In this document: positions 26,563 to 36,232 of the stretch, one piece after another
Position numbering within the stretch: the first letter of the stretch is position 1
Layout: every line of letters begins with the position of its first letter
Source: Flagellimonas beolgyonensis
GTDB taxonomy: Bacteria; Bacteroidota; Bacteroidia; Flavobacteriales; Flavobacteriaceae
Length of the DNA stretch: 64,000 nt
Reading direction: 5' to 3'
Assembly: GCF_003992615.1 (NCBI RefSeq)
Contig: NZ_RZMY01000013.1
Location: 288,238 to 352,237, forward strand
Program-made: the position numbers and the translations under genes
Notes under the pieces: generated by a model
What the model was told of the DNA's origin: nothing
What the model saw: the letters and a program-made list of their open reading frames with translations, nothing else
The model's database searches: none

Positions 26563-26976
26563 TCATGGGATGATCTTAACATTATTGGTTATGCCCTTTA
26601 CACCGGACAAAAAACGCACAGCGTTTTCTGCAGCCTCTTTTTGGTGATCCCAGGACAGCTCACCTCCCAATGTGACCCAACCATCCTCAACGTTTACGGT
26701 CAATCTATCATTGGGCACGCACGGATTGGACACCAATATTTTCAAGACTTTTCCGCCAATTTGCCCATTGGCGTTTTCAAAGGAATCCTTGAACATCACT
26801 TGGATGTTCTGTACCAAATCTTTGACACCAATAACTTTATTGGCTACATTTTCAGCCTCCAATTTTTTTGTGCAACTATCTACGGTGCCAAAAAGGGAAA
26901 CAACACCATGGTCGGCCGTAACATCAACTTCAATGTCATTTTGAACATCTATCCGTAATGTTGGATTACTTTTCAT
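26563..26976 (-). CDS. BON domain protein
   Basis: 137 residues with two BON repeats (about 8-70, VTADHGVVSLFGTVDS...; and 75-137, VNVEDGWVTLGGELSW). BON proteins bind phospholipid surfaces and protect the envelope under osmotic stress. No signal peptide is seen from this ATG; a longer frame to 27045 lacks one too, so it is probably cytoplasmic or on the membrane face. Shared site H lies 82 bases upstream. Confidence 0.87.
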   Translation of the reverse strand: MKSNPTLRIDVQNDIEVDVTADHGVVSLFGTVDSCTKKLEAENVANKVIGVKDLVQNIQVMFKDSFENANGQIGGKVLKILVSNPCVPNDRLTVNVEDGWVTLGGELSWDHQKEAAENAVRFLSGVKGITNNVKIIP

Positions 26977-27057
26977 GATCAACCGATTATTTCGTGTTGG
27001 AATCTGATAAAGGTCGAATATTGAATCGGTACAGCCATTACACACTTAAGGAAAGCA

Positions 27058-27072
27058 ATTACAGAAATCACA
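27058..27072 (-). promoter_or_regulatory. Shared 15-bp site H, before BON gene
   Basis: Reads TGTGATTTCTGTAAT toward the BON gene, 82 bases from its ATG. Confidence 0.55.
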
Positions 27073-27120
27073 CATCGATTTTCTTATGGGACCCTATATT
27101 TTTTAAACACGGAACAAATC

Positions 27121-27135
27121 TGTGATTTATGCAAC
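27121..27135 (+). promoter_or_regulatory. Shared 15-bp site A, before small protein and GT4 gene
   Basis: Reads TGTGATTTATGCAAC, the consensus, 103 bases before the ATG at 27238. It lies back to back with site H, so the pair controls divergent units. Confidence 0.6.
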
Positions 27136-27237
27136 TCTACTCCTTTTTTATTCAATTTTTTCTCATTGATTTTCAATATCTTATGATTGTTTTCCAATAT
27201 AGCTCCGGAAAGTCGAATCTCACTAAAACCAAAGAAA

Positions 27238-27369
27238 ATGTCAAAAGGAAACAAGACCCCCGCTAAGTCCAATAAACCGAAACTCGTACTGAACTTAAAG
27301 AAAAAAAGCGCGCACAAGAATGCCATGAACAGCATCGAAAATAAAGACTATAAAGGGCGTGTCCTATAG
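27238..27369 (+). CDS. Lys-rich small protein, 43 residues
   Basis: MSKGNKTPAKSNKPKLVLNLKKK... is strongly basic, probably disordered at the start, and ends in KDYKGRVL. It sits 35 bases before the GT4 gene and downstream of site A, so it probably shares that message. Resembles the protein at 22233-22349 in composition only. Confidence 0.6.
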   Translation: MSKGNKTPAKSNKPKLVLNLKKKSAHKNAMNSIENKDYKGRVL

Positions 27370-27404
27370 AGGGATTCCCTCATTGTTTTAACATAATCCC
27401 ATCC

Positions 27405-29684
27405 ATGATGAAGCTAGCCTATATCGGTACCTATCCACCACGCGAATGTGGCATTGGTACATTTACCCAAAATCTGGCACATGCCATGTTGGAAAACGGC
27501 AAGGGGGTCAAAGAAATTATGGTTTTCGCCATGAACGACCATAACCAGAAATATTCCTACCCTTCCGAAGTAAAACTGAGCATCAACCAAGAACAACAAA
27601 CCGATTATCTGGAAGCCGTCAACTACATTAATCTCAGTGGGGCAGATGCCTGTATACTTGAACATGAATTTGGTATATATGGTGGTCTGAGCGGTATTTA
27701 TATACTGCCCCTCCTACACCGCCTGAACATTCCATTGATCACAACCTTACATACCATTCTGGAAACACCTTCCTACACTGAAAAGGCCATCTTAAAGGAA
27801 ATTTGCAAAATGTCCGATAAAGTTGTGGTGATGAGCCATAAGGCCATTCAGTTTCTGATGGAGATATACGATGTGCCCAAAGAAAAAATTATACTTATAG
27901 AACATGGTGTCCCCGATATTCATTTTGATAAACAGGAGTCGAGGAAGGAATTTAAACTGAATGAAAAGAAATTGCTCCTGACCTTTGGCTTCATCGGTCG
28001 CAATAAGGGCATTGAAACTGTTATCAAGGCCTTGCCACAAATCATTGAAAAACACCCTGAGGTTTTGTACATCGTCTTGGGAAAAACGCATCCCAATGTG
28101 TTGCGGCATTCAGGAGAAGAATATCGGAATTATCTCCAGGTTCTGATAAAAACGCTAAAACTAAATGAGCATGTGTTACTGCTCAATGAATTTATAGACG
28201 AAAATGAGCTTTTTAAATACCTCTCTGCCTGCGACATTTACATTACCCCCTACCCCAATGAGGCGCAGATTACCAGTGGAACGCTTTCCTATGCCATGGG
28301 CGCAGGCTGTGCCGTAGTCTCCACCCCATATTGGCATGCCGCGGAATTGCTGGCTGAAAACAAAGGGCGTCTTTTTGATTTCAACGATTCTGTTGGCCTA
28401 TCACAGGTTTTGAATGAACTGTTGGAGAATCCCAAAATCTTAAACAAAATTCAAGAGATGGCTGAGGAATACGGACAAAACATAATCTGGCCCAAAATTG
28501 GACAAAAATATGCGGAGCTTATAATACAGGTCCTATCGAAACCCAAGGAGCCCATGCCAAAGAAAGAAAACGCCATAGACCCTTTGTTGTTGCCTCCATT
28601 TTCCTTGGTGCATATCAAAAGATTGACCGATGACACCGGTATTATCCAACATGCAAAATTCGGGATTCCCAACTTAAAGGAAGGTTATTGTCTGGATGAC
28701 AATGCCCGGGCGCTTTTAATGGTCTGTATGACCTATAAACAGAAAAAAGACCCGCTAGCCCTAGAATTCATGCCCGTATATTTGAGCTATATCCATTACA
28801 TGCAAAACAAGGACGGTACTTTTCGGAATTTTCTGAGTTTCAACCGTAATTTTTTGGATGAAACTGGTTCTGAGGATTCCTTTGGCCGAACCATTTGGGC
28901 CCTGGGATATCTATTGGGAAATGCGCCCAACGATGCCTATTATCAAACGGGCAAATTGGTCTTTTTCGATGCCGTTCCCAATTTTGACAGCATCAAATCC
29001 ATAAGGGGGATTGCCAATACCATGATCGGGATCAGCCATTATCTCAGGACAAATGCTTCCGATGATACTATGAAAGGGACCTTGCACAAGTTGGCCAATA
29101 TATTGGTTTCCCATTATGATCAAAACCATACAGAAGATTGGAAGTGGTTTGAATCGCTTTTAGCGTATGATAATGGCATTTTACCCTTGGCACTCCTACA
29201 TGCGGCGGAAGTTCTGGAGGACGGGGATATTTCCAAAGTTGCCTTTGACACCATGGATTTTCTTACCGAACATACGATGAAGGATGATTATTTGTCCATC
29301 ATCGGAAACAAGGATTGGTATGTAAAGGACAAGGAGCGTTCCATGTTTGCACAACAGCCCATTGATGCCGAGGCCATGGTGCTGATGTACCATCAAGCTT
29401 ATGTATTGACAGGTGACAGGGATTTTCTGAAAAAACTGTTCACCTCGTTCATGTGGTTTTTGGGTGAAAACGATATGCGTATGAGCCTGTATGATTTTGA
29501 GACCAAAGGGTGCTGTGATGGTTTTGAAAATTATGGTGTGAACCGAAATCAGGGGGCCGAAAGTTCGTTGGCCTATCTTATCTCACATTTAACCGTTCTG
29601 CAGGCCTATGAAGAGTCTTTTCAATTAGAGGAAATCAAGACCTCAAAAGGCACAAAATTGACTCTAAATGAATTGCAAGACTGA
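27405..29684 (+). CDS. GT4 glycosyltransferase fused to an alpha-helical toroid-like domain
   Basis: 759 residues. Residues 1-375 are a GT-B fold GT4 transferase: sugar-acceptor loop PPRECGIGTFTQNL, donor side GFIGRNKGIE, and ISACD-like EANEAQITSGTLSYAMGAG-type segment before the last helix. Residues 390-750 look like an (alpha/alpha) toroid with YCLDDNARALL and GSEDSFGRTIWALGYL blocks seen in glycan-processing domains. A GH130 gene converges on its end, and such pairs recur in bacteria. The product is likely a mannose- or glucose-type glycan, which is inference. Confidence 0.85.
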   Translation: MMKLAYIGTYPPRECGIGTFTQNLAHAMLENGKGVKEIMVFAMNDHNQKYSYPSEVKLSINQEQQTDYLEAVNYINLSGADACILEHEFGIYGGLSGIYILPLLHRLNIPLITTLHTILETPSYTEKAILKEICKMSDKVVVMSHKAIQFLMEIYDVPKEKIILIEHGVPDIHFDKQESRKEFKLNEKKLLLTFGFIGRNKGIETVIKALPQIIEKHPEVLYIVLGKTHPNVLRHSGEEYRNYLQVLIKTLKLNEHVLLLNEFIDENELFKYLSACDIYITPYPNEAQITSGTLSYAMGAGCAVVSTPYWHAAELLAENKGRLFDFNDSVGLSQVLNELLENPKILNKIQEMAEEYGQNIIWPKIGQKYAELIIQVLSKPKEPMPKKENAIDPLLLPPFSLVHIKRLTDDTGIIQHAKFGIPNLKEGYCLDDNARALLMVCMTYKQKKDPLALEFMPVYLSYIHYMQNKDGTFRNFLSFNRNFLDETGSEDSFGRTIWALGYLLGNAPNDAYYQTGKLVFFDAVPNFDSIKSIRGIANTMIGISHYLRTNASDDTMKGTLHKLANILVSHYDQNHTEDWKWFESLLAYDNGILPLALLHAAEVLEDGDISKVAFDTMDFLTEHTMKDDYLSIIGNKDWYVKDKERSMFAQQPIDAEAMVLMYHQAYVLTGDRDFLKKLFTSFMWFLGENDMRMSLYDFETKGCCDGFENYGVNRNQGAESSLAYLISHLTVLQAYEESFQLEEIKTSKGTKLTLNELQD

Positions 29685-29709
29685 AGGGGACGGTGGAAAA
29701 ATCACGTCG

Positions 29710-31170
29710 TTATTTTTTTAACGCTTCAAATAATGCAGCCATTTCCACTACGGCATAGGTAGCGGAATAATCCGATACGGCATAGGGCAGAATCAAACTG
29801 TCATTGTGGATGATTGACCCGCAGGAATAGACCACATTGGGCACATAGCCTTCCCGTTCTTCCTCCAAAGGCATCAACAAAGGTTCTTCCAAACGGCCAA
29901 TTTCTTTTGACGGGTCCTCAAGATCAAACAAAGAAACGGAGATACAGTACCTTCTCATGGGGCCCACACCATGTGTGATCACCAACCATCCGTGTTCGGT
30001 CCATAGAGGGGACCCACAATTTCCTATTTGTGTGAATTCCCATGGGAACTTTGGTTTTTGGAGGAGGATGGGGTCGTTCCATAATGTGGCCCTTTCTGAA
30101 TACATGAGATAGTTGTTCACACCATCGACCCGGGAAAGCATTGCATATTTCCCCTTAATTTTTTTGGGGAAAAGTGCCAGATTCTTGCCTACGGCACCAT
30201 TTCCGTGCAAGGGCATGATCCGGAATGTATAGAAATCATCCGTAGAAAGAAGTTTTGGCAATATGGCATGGCCGTTGTAGGCGGTATAGGTGGCATACAC
30301 CTTTGCGGTACCATCATTTTCAACAAAGCGGACAAAACGGGCATCTTCGATCCCCTTGCTCTCCGATTCCGAAATAGGAAATATAACACGTTCGCTCAAA
30401 TCGGAATCATGCTCAAACGCGATATCGTAATAGGAATCCACCAGCCAGGTAATTTCTTCAAGTGCCAACCTTTTTTCAAGACTTATGGCCGCGTCGTCCA
30501 TTACTTTCCTTACCGCGTTCTTTAGCACATAATACTCGAATTTATCCGGCAGGTCCTCCATGATACTTTTTGAATACTTAATGGGGATGCGCATCTCCCG
30601 CATCTTTTCTACAAATCGTCCTTTATCATAAAGTTTCTTATGGGAAATTTCCGCCATGTCAATCGAATTGCCGACGCCCATTAAATGCAAGTCGTTGTTT
30701 TTATCGATTATTCCCCTTCTGAAAACTATGGAAGAGATGTGCCCTTCCCCTGTTGCCCGAAACGAAAGGATCACGCGCATTTCACCCTCTTCCAAATAGG
30801 ACTGGTCGAGATCTTGGATGATGGACGGATTAAAAATAGCCGCGGATTCTATGGAATACTCCATGGTAAGGTAAGAACCAATGAGCAATTTTCGCTCCAT
30901 GGAAATGGCATCAAAATCCATGTTCATTTGCTCAATGATATTTTTGATGCCATCACAATGTTTATGGAAGAGCTTGGTAATGTTACGGTGCCTACTTGCA
31001 AATTCCCTTAGGGTCTGTTCCAAGGATTCCCTTACTTGACTTTCGTTCATCCCAAAAATCAGGGACAGCAAATCCTTGGTCCGTTGTTCCCCGTTCATAA
31101 ATGAACGGGCCACCACCCTACTGGCATCTGGCAGAAATTTTACGTTCTTACGTGTTACGGAAACCCTCAT
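29710..31170 (-). CDS. GH130 family glycoside phosphorylase/hydrolase
   Basis: 486 residues. An N-terminal helical extension (about 1-120) precedes a five-bladed propeller with GH130 landmarks (SKGIEDARFVRF, YNGHAILPKLLSTDD, NCGSPLWTEHGWLVITHG). GH130 enzymes phosphorolyse or hydrolyse beta-mannosides. There is no signal peptide, so it acts in the cytoplasm. It converges on the GT4 gene with a 25-base gap, and the methyltransferase gene lies just upstream on the same strand. Confidence 0.87.
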   Translation of the reverse strand: MRVSVTRKNVKFLPDASRVVARSFMNGEQRTKDLLSLIFGMNESQVRESLEQTLREFASRHRNITKLFHKHCDGIKNIIEQMNMDFDAISMERKLLIGSYLTMEYSIESAAIFNPSIIQDLDQSYLEEGEMRVILSFRATGEGHISSIVFRRGIIDKNNDLHLMGVGNSIDMAEISHKKLYDKGRFVEKMREMRIPIKYSKSIMEDLPDKFEYYVLKNAVRKVMDDAAISLEKRLALEEITWLVDSYYDIAFEHDSDLSERVIFPISESESKGIEDARFVRFVENDGTAKVYATYTAYNGHAILPKLLSTDDFYTFRIMPLHGNGAVGKNLALFPKKIKGKYAMLSRVDGVNNYLMYSERATLWNDPILLQKPKFPWEFTQIGNCGSPLWTEHGWLVITHGVGPMRRYCISVSLFDLEDPSKEIGRLEEPLLMPLEEEREGYVPNVVYSCGSIIHNDSLILPYAVSDYSATYAVVEMAALFEALKK

Positions 31171-31254
31171 ATGTTTTGGGAAAAATAGTCGGTTAGACTA
31201 TAGAAAAAGTAATTGGCCCATTTTAAAAACATCATGCAGCGTGTTTGTTCCAAG

Positions 31255-32160
31255 CTATATTTTCTCAAATACAAGCCTATAGTGATCCATTATGTCCTTT
31301 TCAAAGCATATTTTGTTCGGGCTGATCTTAAAGACGGCCACTTGATGTCTAAATTCTTTGTCCATTATGTATTTGGGAGCCAGAGATAGATAGAGCCAAT
31401 ATTTTCTTAGGTTGAACTTCCTGAACTTCTTTCGCCATTGGCTTATGGTCTCAATGTAGTCCAGTCTTCCACTACTTTTCGATATCAACTTAAAATCCGG
31501 TTCGGCATTCCGTATCACCATTTCTGGGCCATAGGGCAGCCATGAACCCGGAAACTCCTTGACCATCAGTGCCATGACATGGGCCGCGGAGCCTTTTTCG
31601 GCCCTGACATCCAGTTCTTCATAATCGATCATATTTTTACTGAACGTCATGGTCTGCATATAGAACCTGCCTCCCTTGGGCAACAAATCGGCCACGGTCT
31701 TAAAAAAGTCACTGTACACTTTTTCTTGTTTCCCTTCTTTCCACTCCTCAACGGAACAGAAATGTTCCAATCCCCCAATGCAGCTAATGGCATCAAACAT
31801 TCCAAAATCTTCCGGTACGATGTAACGACAATCCTTCACAAGAACCTTCATTCCATTCTTCCGGCAGGATTCCGCCTGTCCCTTGGACAAGGTCAAGCCT
31901 GTGCAAATGGCTCCCCTATCTTGGGAAGCATATTTGATAAAGGGGCCCCAGCCGCAGGCCATATCCAAAACTTTGCTTCCGTATGTAACGTTTAGACTAT
32001 CTGCTATAAACCGATGTTTTTCCTTTTGGGCCTCTTCCAAGGACATTGAAAAATCACCATCATACTTGGCGCCACTGTAATCGGCTGTTTCACCCATGCT
32101 TAAACGGAATATTTCGTCTATAGTGGTGTAGGTAAAATCCAAATCCTTTTTATCGGCCAT
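31255..32160 (-). CDS. Cyclopropane-fatty-acid-synthase-like SAM methyltransferase
   Basis: 301 residues, class I Rossmann methyltransferase. The SAM loop is VLDMACGWGPFIKYA (about residue 65), then GLTLSKGQAE and the motif IGGLEHF where CFA synthases have a similar Glu/His pair. The C-terminal part resembles CFA/mycolic-acid methyltransferases and would modify lipids. A phospholipid or fatty acid substrate is inferred. It sits near a desaturase gene, which suits membrane lipid remodelling. Confidence 0.85.
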   Translation of the reverse strand: MADKKDLDFTYTTIDEIFRLSMGETADYSGAKYDGDFSMSLEEAQKEKHRFIADSLNVTYGSKVLDMACGWGPFIKYASQDRGAICTGLTLSKGQAESCRKNGMKVLVKDCRYIVPEDFGMFDAISCIGGLEHFCSVEEWKEGKQEKVYSDFFKTVADLLPKGGRFYMQTMTFSKNMIDYEELDVRAEKGSAAHVMALMVKEFPGSWLPYGPEMVIRNAEPDFKLISKSSGRLDYIETISQWRKKFRKFNLRKYWLYLSLAPKYIMDKEFRHQVAVFKISPNKICFEKDIMDHYRLVFEKI

Positions 32161-32803
32161 TTCCTTGGTTTTAGGTTTAAGTGTTCAATTCTTTTGAAGG
32201 CATCCTTGAGGAGCCATTTCTTATAATTGCGGTTTTATTTCTTTTCCGCAAGTTGGTTTCAGTTAAAAACACTGAGGTTTAAAAAGGATGCGGTAGTTTC
32301 CCAATTGAATCGTGAAGTGTTCGTAAACAAGTACTGATCCCTTACCAGTTTTTGGACGTAAAGTACCTGTGTATGATTTTATGCATAATTTTCTAAAGGT
32401 AGTCATTAAACTGCTCCTATGGACAATGTACCTACTATTCTTTACAATGTGTAATTCATTTGTTTATAGCAATTTAACATACTTTTTACGTGCCAAGTTG
32501 TAATTAAGCCTACCTTTAACATTAGTTGGCCCGTGCAACGGGCAATCCATTACCGGATTTCATTTTGGTCATAGTTTGGTCTTGCCCCACGGAAAAGCAA
32601 TGCAATAGTGCAATAAACGGTTTAAGCCAAGTTTTTAAGGAATAGCGGCCAGATTAGTTGAGGTCTTATCCTTAATGTAGGTATTCGTCTTCATTATAGA
32701 TATCCCATTTAATTTCTTCACAGTTCCATGAGTTTCAAGCAACCACCTAACCTTTGGTTCGGCTATTGGGGCTTATTATAAAGTGCTTCCATTGCAATGG
32801 AAA
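32161..32803. other. Intergenic between methyltransferase and desaturase
   Basis: About 640 bases without a credible gene. It holds candidate shared site I at 32729-32743. AT-rich around 32440-32520. Confidence 0.5.
32729..32743 (+). promoter_or_regulatory. Shared 15-bp site I (imperfect), before desaturase
   Basis: TGAGTTTCAAGCAAC matches the consensus at 11 of 15 positions, points toward the desaturase gene and lies 61 bases before its ATG. Confidence 0.35.
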
Positions 32804-33931
32804 ATGGACAAATGCTTTAAAAAAAGTAGTAACAGTATCAAAAATCCAAAATTTGCGAAAAGAGGAGGATCCGACTTTTCAAAAGCATTAAAAATACGGG
32901 TCAACCAGTATTTTGATTCCAAGGGAATCAGTAAATACGCCAATACAAGCATGATTGCCAAATCAGTCTTAATGTTATCGCTGTTTGTGGTTCCCTTGCT
33001 GCTCATCAATTTGGGAATGGCCACAAGTCCCTGGCTTCTTTTTCTGCTCTATTTTATAGGGGGGCTTGGAATGGCCGGAATAGGCATGGGGATCATGCAC
33101 GACGCCATCCATGGATCGTATTCACGGAACAAGACCCTTAACCGGTATATGGGTTACACCATGAACCTAGTGGGTGCCAGCTCGGCCGTATGGAGGATAC
33201 AACACAATGTTTTGCACCACACCTATCCCAATATTACTGGATCGGACGATGATATCAATGCTCCATTTTTTTTGCGCTTTTCCCCAAATGCCAAGAGATA
33301 TGCATTGCACAGGTTCCAATTTATATACGCATGGTTTTTTTATAGCATATCGACCATTTCCTGGGTCACCACCAAGGATTTTGTTCGCATGAACAGATAC
33401 AGGAAAATGGGATTTTTGAACAAGCGGAATGAGTTCCAAAGGGAAATCTCCATACTTATTTTGTGGAAGCTTGTCTACTATACCTTTGCGCTCGTTCTAC
33501 CATTGATCGTGGTCCCCCTAGCTCCCTGGATCATTATACTGGCTTTTATAAGTATGCACCTGGTGACTGGATTTTTGATCAGTACCATATTTCAGGTTGC
33601 GCACATCATGCCCAGTTTGGAGTTTCCCATGCCGGATGAAAATAATACGGTCGCAGGCGATTGGGCCATGCACCAAATGGCCACAACCACTAATTTTGCG
33701 CCAAGGGGCGCCCTCTTCTCATGGTTGATAGGAGGGTTGAACTACCAAGTGGAACACCATCTACTGCCCAACATCTGTCATGTACACTATAAAAGTCTAT
33801 CCCGTATCGTGGCAGAGACCGCCAAAGAATTCGGCATGCCCTACCATTCACAAAAAACCTTTGGCAGTGCTATTTGGAACCATATCAAGATGTTGCGCTC
33901 ATTGGGAAAAACTGTGCCCGTAAGCATATAA
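32804..33931 (+). CDS. Membrane fatty acid desaturase
   Basis: About 375 residues, di-iron membrane desaturase. The three His boxes are HDAIHG (HxxxH), QHNVLHHT (HxxHH) and QVEHHL (QxxHH), with four predicted helices. The Gln box is typical of front-end/acyl-lipid desaturases. The start at MDKCFKK is preferred to a GTG at 32783. It introduces double bases-changing cis bonds into acyl chains, which adjusts membrane fluidity; position specificity unknown. Confidence 0.9.
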   Translation: MDKCFKKSSNSIKNPKFAKRGGSDFSKALKIRVNQYFDSKGISKYANTSMIAKSVLMLSLFVVPLLLINLGMATSPWLLFLLYFIGGLGMAGIGMGIMHDAIHGSYSRNKTLNRYMGYTMNLVGASSAVWRIQHNVLHHTYPNITGSDDDINAPFFLRFSPNAKRYALHRFQFIYAWFFYSISTISWVTTKDFVRMNRYRKMGFLNKRNEFQREISILILWKLVYYTFALVLPLIVVPLAPWIIILAFISMHLVTGFLISTIFQVAHIMPSLEFPMPDENNTVAGDWAMHQMATTTNFAPRGALFSWLIGGLNYQVEHHLLPNICHVHYKSLSRIVAETAKEFGMPYHSQKTFGSAIWNHIKMLRSLGKTVPVSI

Positions 33932-34366
33932 CGGACACGTATCCCCTATTTTGGTGTACCCTGACAGCAATCGGGTTGTTATGAATTCCAGTGGATTTCA
34001 ATTCCATTCTGAAATGCGCAAAAATGGTAAAAAACCCATCAATTTTCCTAGTTTCCAATCTTTTCCCCTTACAAGGCCATCTGGTATAAGTCCGGGTTGT
34101 ATGGGTTTACTGATGGAATCGGATAGGTTTGGTCCAAGATTCCAACCCTTTTGTGGGAATTGACAGTAGGCCACATTTGTTGCATCTTCTTTTATGACCC
34201 GTTCCAACAAACCGGTCCTCAATGACCAAACGATTGGGAAGAATATGGGACCTGCAACTAGGGAAATGTGTGAATCATGCAACTAATACAGCTTACTACA
34301 TAACGCCTATCCATGGTTATCGGGTCATCTTTGTCTTGTGAAATGTTTCACTTAAAAATTTAAATT
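33932..34366. other. Intergenic before lipoprotein gene
   Basis: 435 bases. Short frames on both strands look non-coding. Contains shared site B at 34269-34283. Confidence 0.5.
34269..34283 (+). promoter_or_regulatory. Shared 15-bp site B, before lipoprotein gene
   Basis: TGTGAATCATGCAAC, 84 bases before the ATG at 34367 and pointing toward it. Confidence 0.6.
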
Positions 34367-34840
34367 ATGAACTACAAAACAAAAAAAATATCAAACCTAA
34401 TCTTTGGATTGGCTTCCGTTGCCATAGCTGTCATACTATTCAATGGCTGCAAACTGCCCGCCGAAGACAAGGAGACAACGAATACGGGTGAGGCCAAGGA
34501 AAATCTAGTTGAGGCAAAAGAAAGTCTTGATGAGGCGAAGAGAGAATATGCCCTTAGATACGAGGCATTCAAACTGGAATCGGACAACAGAATTGCAGAA
34601 AACGAAAAGGTCATTGCCGAATTAAAGGCAAAAGCCAAAATGGAAAGCAATGCTGCCAAACAGGATTTTGAAAAAGAACTTGCCGTATTGGAGCAAAAAA
34701 ATCAGTCTTTAAAAGAAAAAATGAGCTACTACAAAGATGAAGGCGATGATAAATGGGAATCTTTTAAGATGGAATTTAACCAAGATATAGATAGTCTGGG
34801 GCAAGCATTAAAAGATCTGGCCAAAAATAATACGAACTAA
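34367..34840 (+). CDS. Coiled-coil lipoprotein
   Basis: 157 residues. The signal peptide ends at lipobox LFNGC (Cys at residue 27). The mature part is almost all charged helix (ENLVEAKESLDEAKREYA...), predicted coiled coil like small envelope lipoproteins. No named family recognised. The lmo0937-like membrane gene follows 20 bases later, so the two are likely an operon. Confidence 0.8.
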   Translation: MNYKTKKISNLIFGLASVAIAVILFNGCKLPAEDKETTNTGEAKENLVEAKESLDEAKREYALRYEAFKLESDNRIAENEKVIAELKAKAKMESNAAKQDFEKELAVLEQKNQSLKEKMSYYKDEGDDKWESFKMEFNQDIDSLGQALKDLAKNNTN

Positions 34841-34860
34841 TTTGTATAAAATTTAAAATC

Positions 34861-35016
34861 ATGGGAAACTTACTTTACACGGTGGCCGTAGTATTGATCA
34901 TTGTTTGGGCCATTGGATTTCTTGGATATCATACGGGAGGAACCATCCATATACTATTGGTCATTGCAATCATTGCGATCATATTAAGTATGGTTCAAGG
35001 TCGAAAATCCACGTAA
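34861..35016 (+). CDS. lmo0937 family small membrane protein
   Basis: 51 residues, two short hydrophobic helices around a GYHTGGTIH turn, ending VQGRKST: the pattern of the lmo0937/DUF5670 stress-associated family. A strong terminator follows, so the lipoprotein and this gene form one unit. Confidence 0.85.
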   Translation: MGNLLYTVAVVLIIVWAIGFLGYHTGGTIHILLVIAIIAIILSMVQGRKST

Positions 35017-35054
35017 CCACCAACTTATACGTAAGAACAACAAGTACAATCCTC

Positions 35055-35100
35055 AGAGTATCCAAGAACATGCAGCGATGTTCTTGGATACTCTCTTTTA
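35055..35100 (+). terminator. Strong terminator
   Basis: A perfect 16-bp stem (35055-35070 with 35079-35094) has an 8-base loop, followed by CTTTTA. It also shows that the antiporter gene starts downstream at 35147, not at 35078. Confidence 0.85.
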
Positions 35101-35146
35101 CGCCCCATTATTTTTTGGCGGGAGCTCTTTACCCCCTGATTCAATT

Positions 35147-36232
35147 ATGAGTAAAAAGCGATACCTTCTTTTGTGGACCATTGCGATGCCTATTTTGGCA
35201 TGGCTCGCCTATTTTGGCATTCCGCTGGATCTGGGGGAACTCTATTCTCTGTTCCTTGGCATTTTACTGATCGGATCTGTAATTGCTGCGGTACACCATG
35301 CGGAGGTAATCGCCTATAGGGTGGGAGAACCTTTTGGCACATTGCTACTGGCATCAGCGATTACGGTGATCGAAGTGGCACTGATCGTTTCATTGATGTT
35401 GGGTGGGGGGCGACTTGAGGCAGTTACACTTGCCCGTGATACGGTTTTGGCCTCGGTAATGATAATTCTCACGGGGATTATAGGGATGTGCATACTGGCA
35501 GGAGCCATACGTTACAAGGAACAAGTGTTCAGGCTCCAGGGTGTTAGCGCGGCCTTGGTTACCCTTACCGCCATATTGGTGTTCGCCCTTATTCTTCCCA
35601 AATTCACTCCAAGTCTTAATGGTTCCACAAACAGTCCAACACAATTGCTTTTTGTTGCGATTGCTTGTCTTATTCTTTATATCACGTTTGTAATGGTGCA
35701 GACCGTACGGCATCGCACCTTTTTTTTATCACCCGAAACCACTGAGAACGAAAATGTGCTGCCCCCTACCCCGACGGTAATGGAAACACTTGTAAGTGCC
35801 CTATTGCTGATTTTGTGTCTTGGCATAGTGGTACTGCTCGCCAAGGCCCTTACATCCGATATAGAAAACATCGTTTTGAAAATAGTTGCGCCAAAATCCC
35901 TGGTAGGGGTGATCATAGCGGCAGTAGTGTTATTGCCCGAGGGACTTGCAGCCTATCGCGCTGCCAGAAAAAACCGCCTCCAGACCAGCCTTAACCTTGC
36001 CTTGGGCTCAGCTCTTGCCAGTATAGGCCTCACCATACCAACAGTTGCAATTGTATCTCTTATTACCGGAATGGAAATAACACTAGGTATTGATATAAAA
36101 GCCATGGTTTTATTGGTACTGGCCCAATTTACCATTGTACTTTCATTGGCTACTGGGCGTACCAATGTACTGCAGGGAATCGTGCTTTTAACAATCTTTG
36201 TGGTTTATCTTTTTACAATTATATCCCCATGA
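35147..36232 (+). CDS. Ca2+/H+ antiporter, CaCA (ChaA-like) family
   Basis: About 361 residues with eleven or so membrane helices in two repeats. The first repeat motif is GEPFGTLLLASAITVIEVALI; the second is VVLLPEGLAAYRAARKN and NLALGSALASIGLTIPTVA. It exports calcium or sodium/potassium in exchange for protons. The start at 35147 is set by the terminator just upstream. An independent promoter is expected between 35100 and 35147, but none is clear. Confidence 0.9.
   Translation: MSKKRYLLLWTIAMPILAWLAYFGIPLDLGELYSLFLGILLIGSVIAAVHHAEVIAYRVGEPFGTLLLASAITVIEVALIVSLMLGGGRLEAVTLARDTVLASVMIILTGIIGMCILAGAIRYKEQVFRLQGVSAALVTLTAILVFALILPKFTPSLNGSTNSPTQLLFVAIACLILYITFVMVQTVRHRTFFLSPETTENENVLPPTPTVMETLVSALLLILCLGIVVLLAKALTSDIENIVLKIVAPKSLVGVIIAAVVLLPEGLAAYRAARKNRLQTSLNLALGSALASIGLTIPTVAIVSLITGMEITLGIDIKAMVLLVLAQFTIVLSLATGRTNVLQGIVLLTIFVVYLFTIISP

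Noticed and set aside
32361..32464. TATGATTTTATGCAT and TGTAATTCATTTG as further copies of the shared site
   Set aside because: Spacing and matches are poor, and they lie more than 330 bases before the next gene.
33951..34282. Overlapping short frames on both strands between desaturase and lipoprotein genes
   Set aside because: No domain, no signal peptide, no spacing to a promoter, and both overlap shared site B or each other; treated as non-coding.
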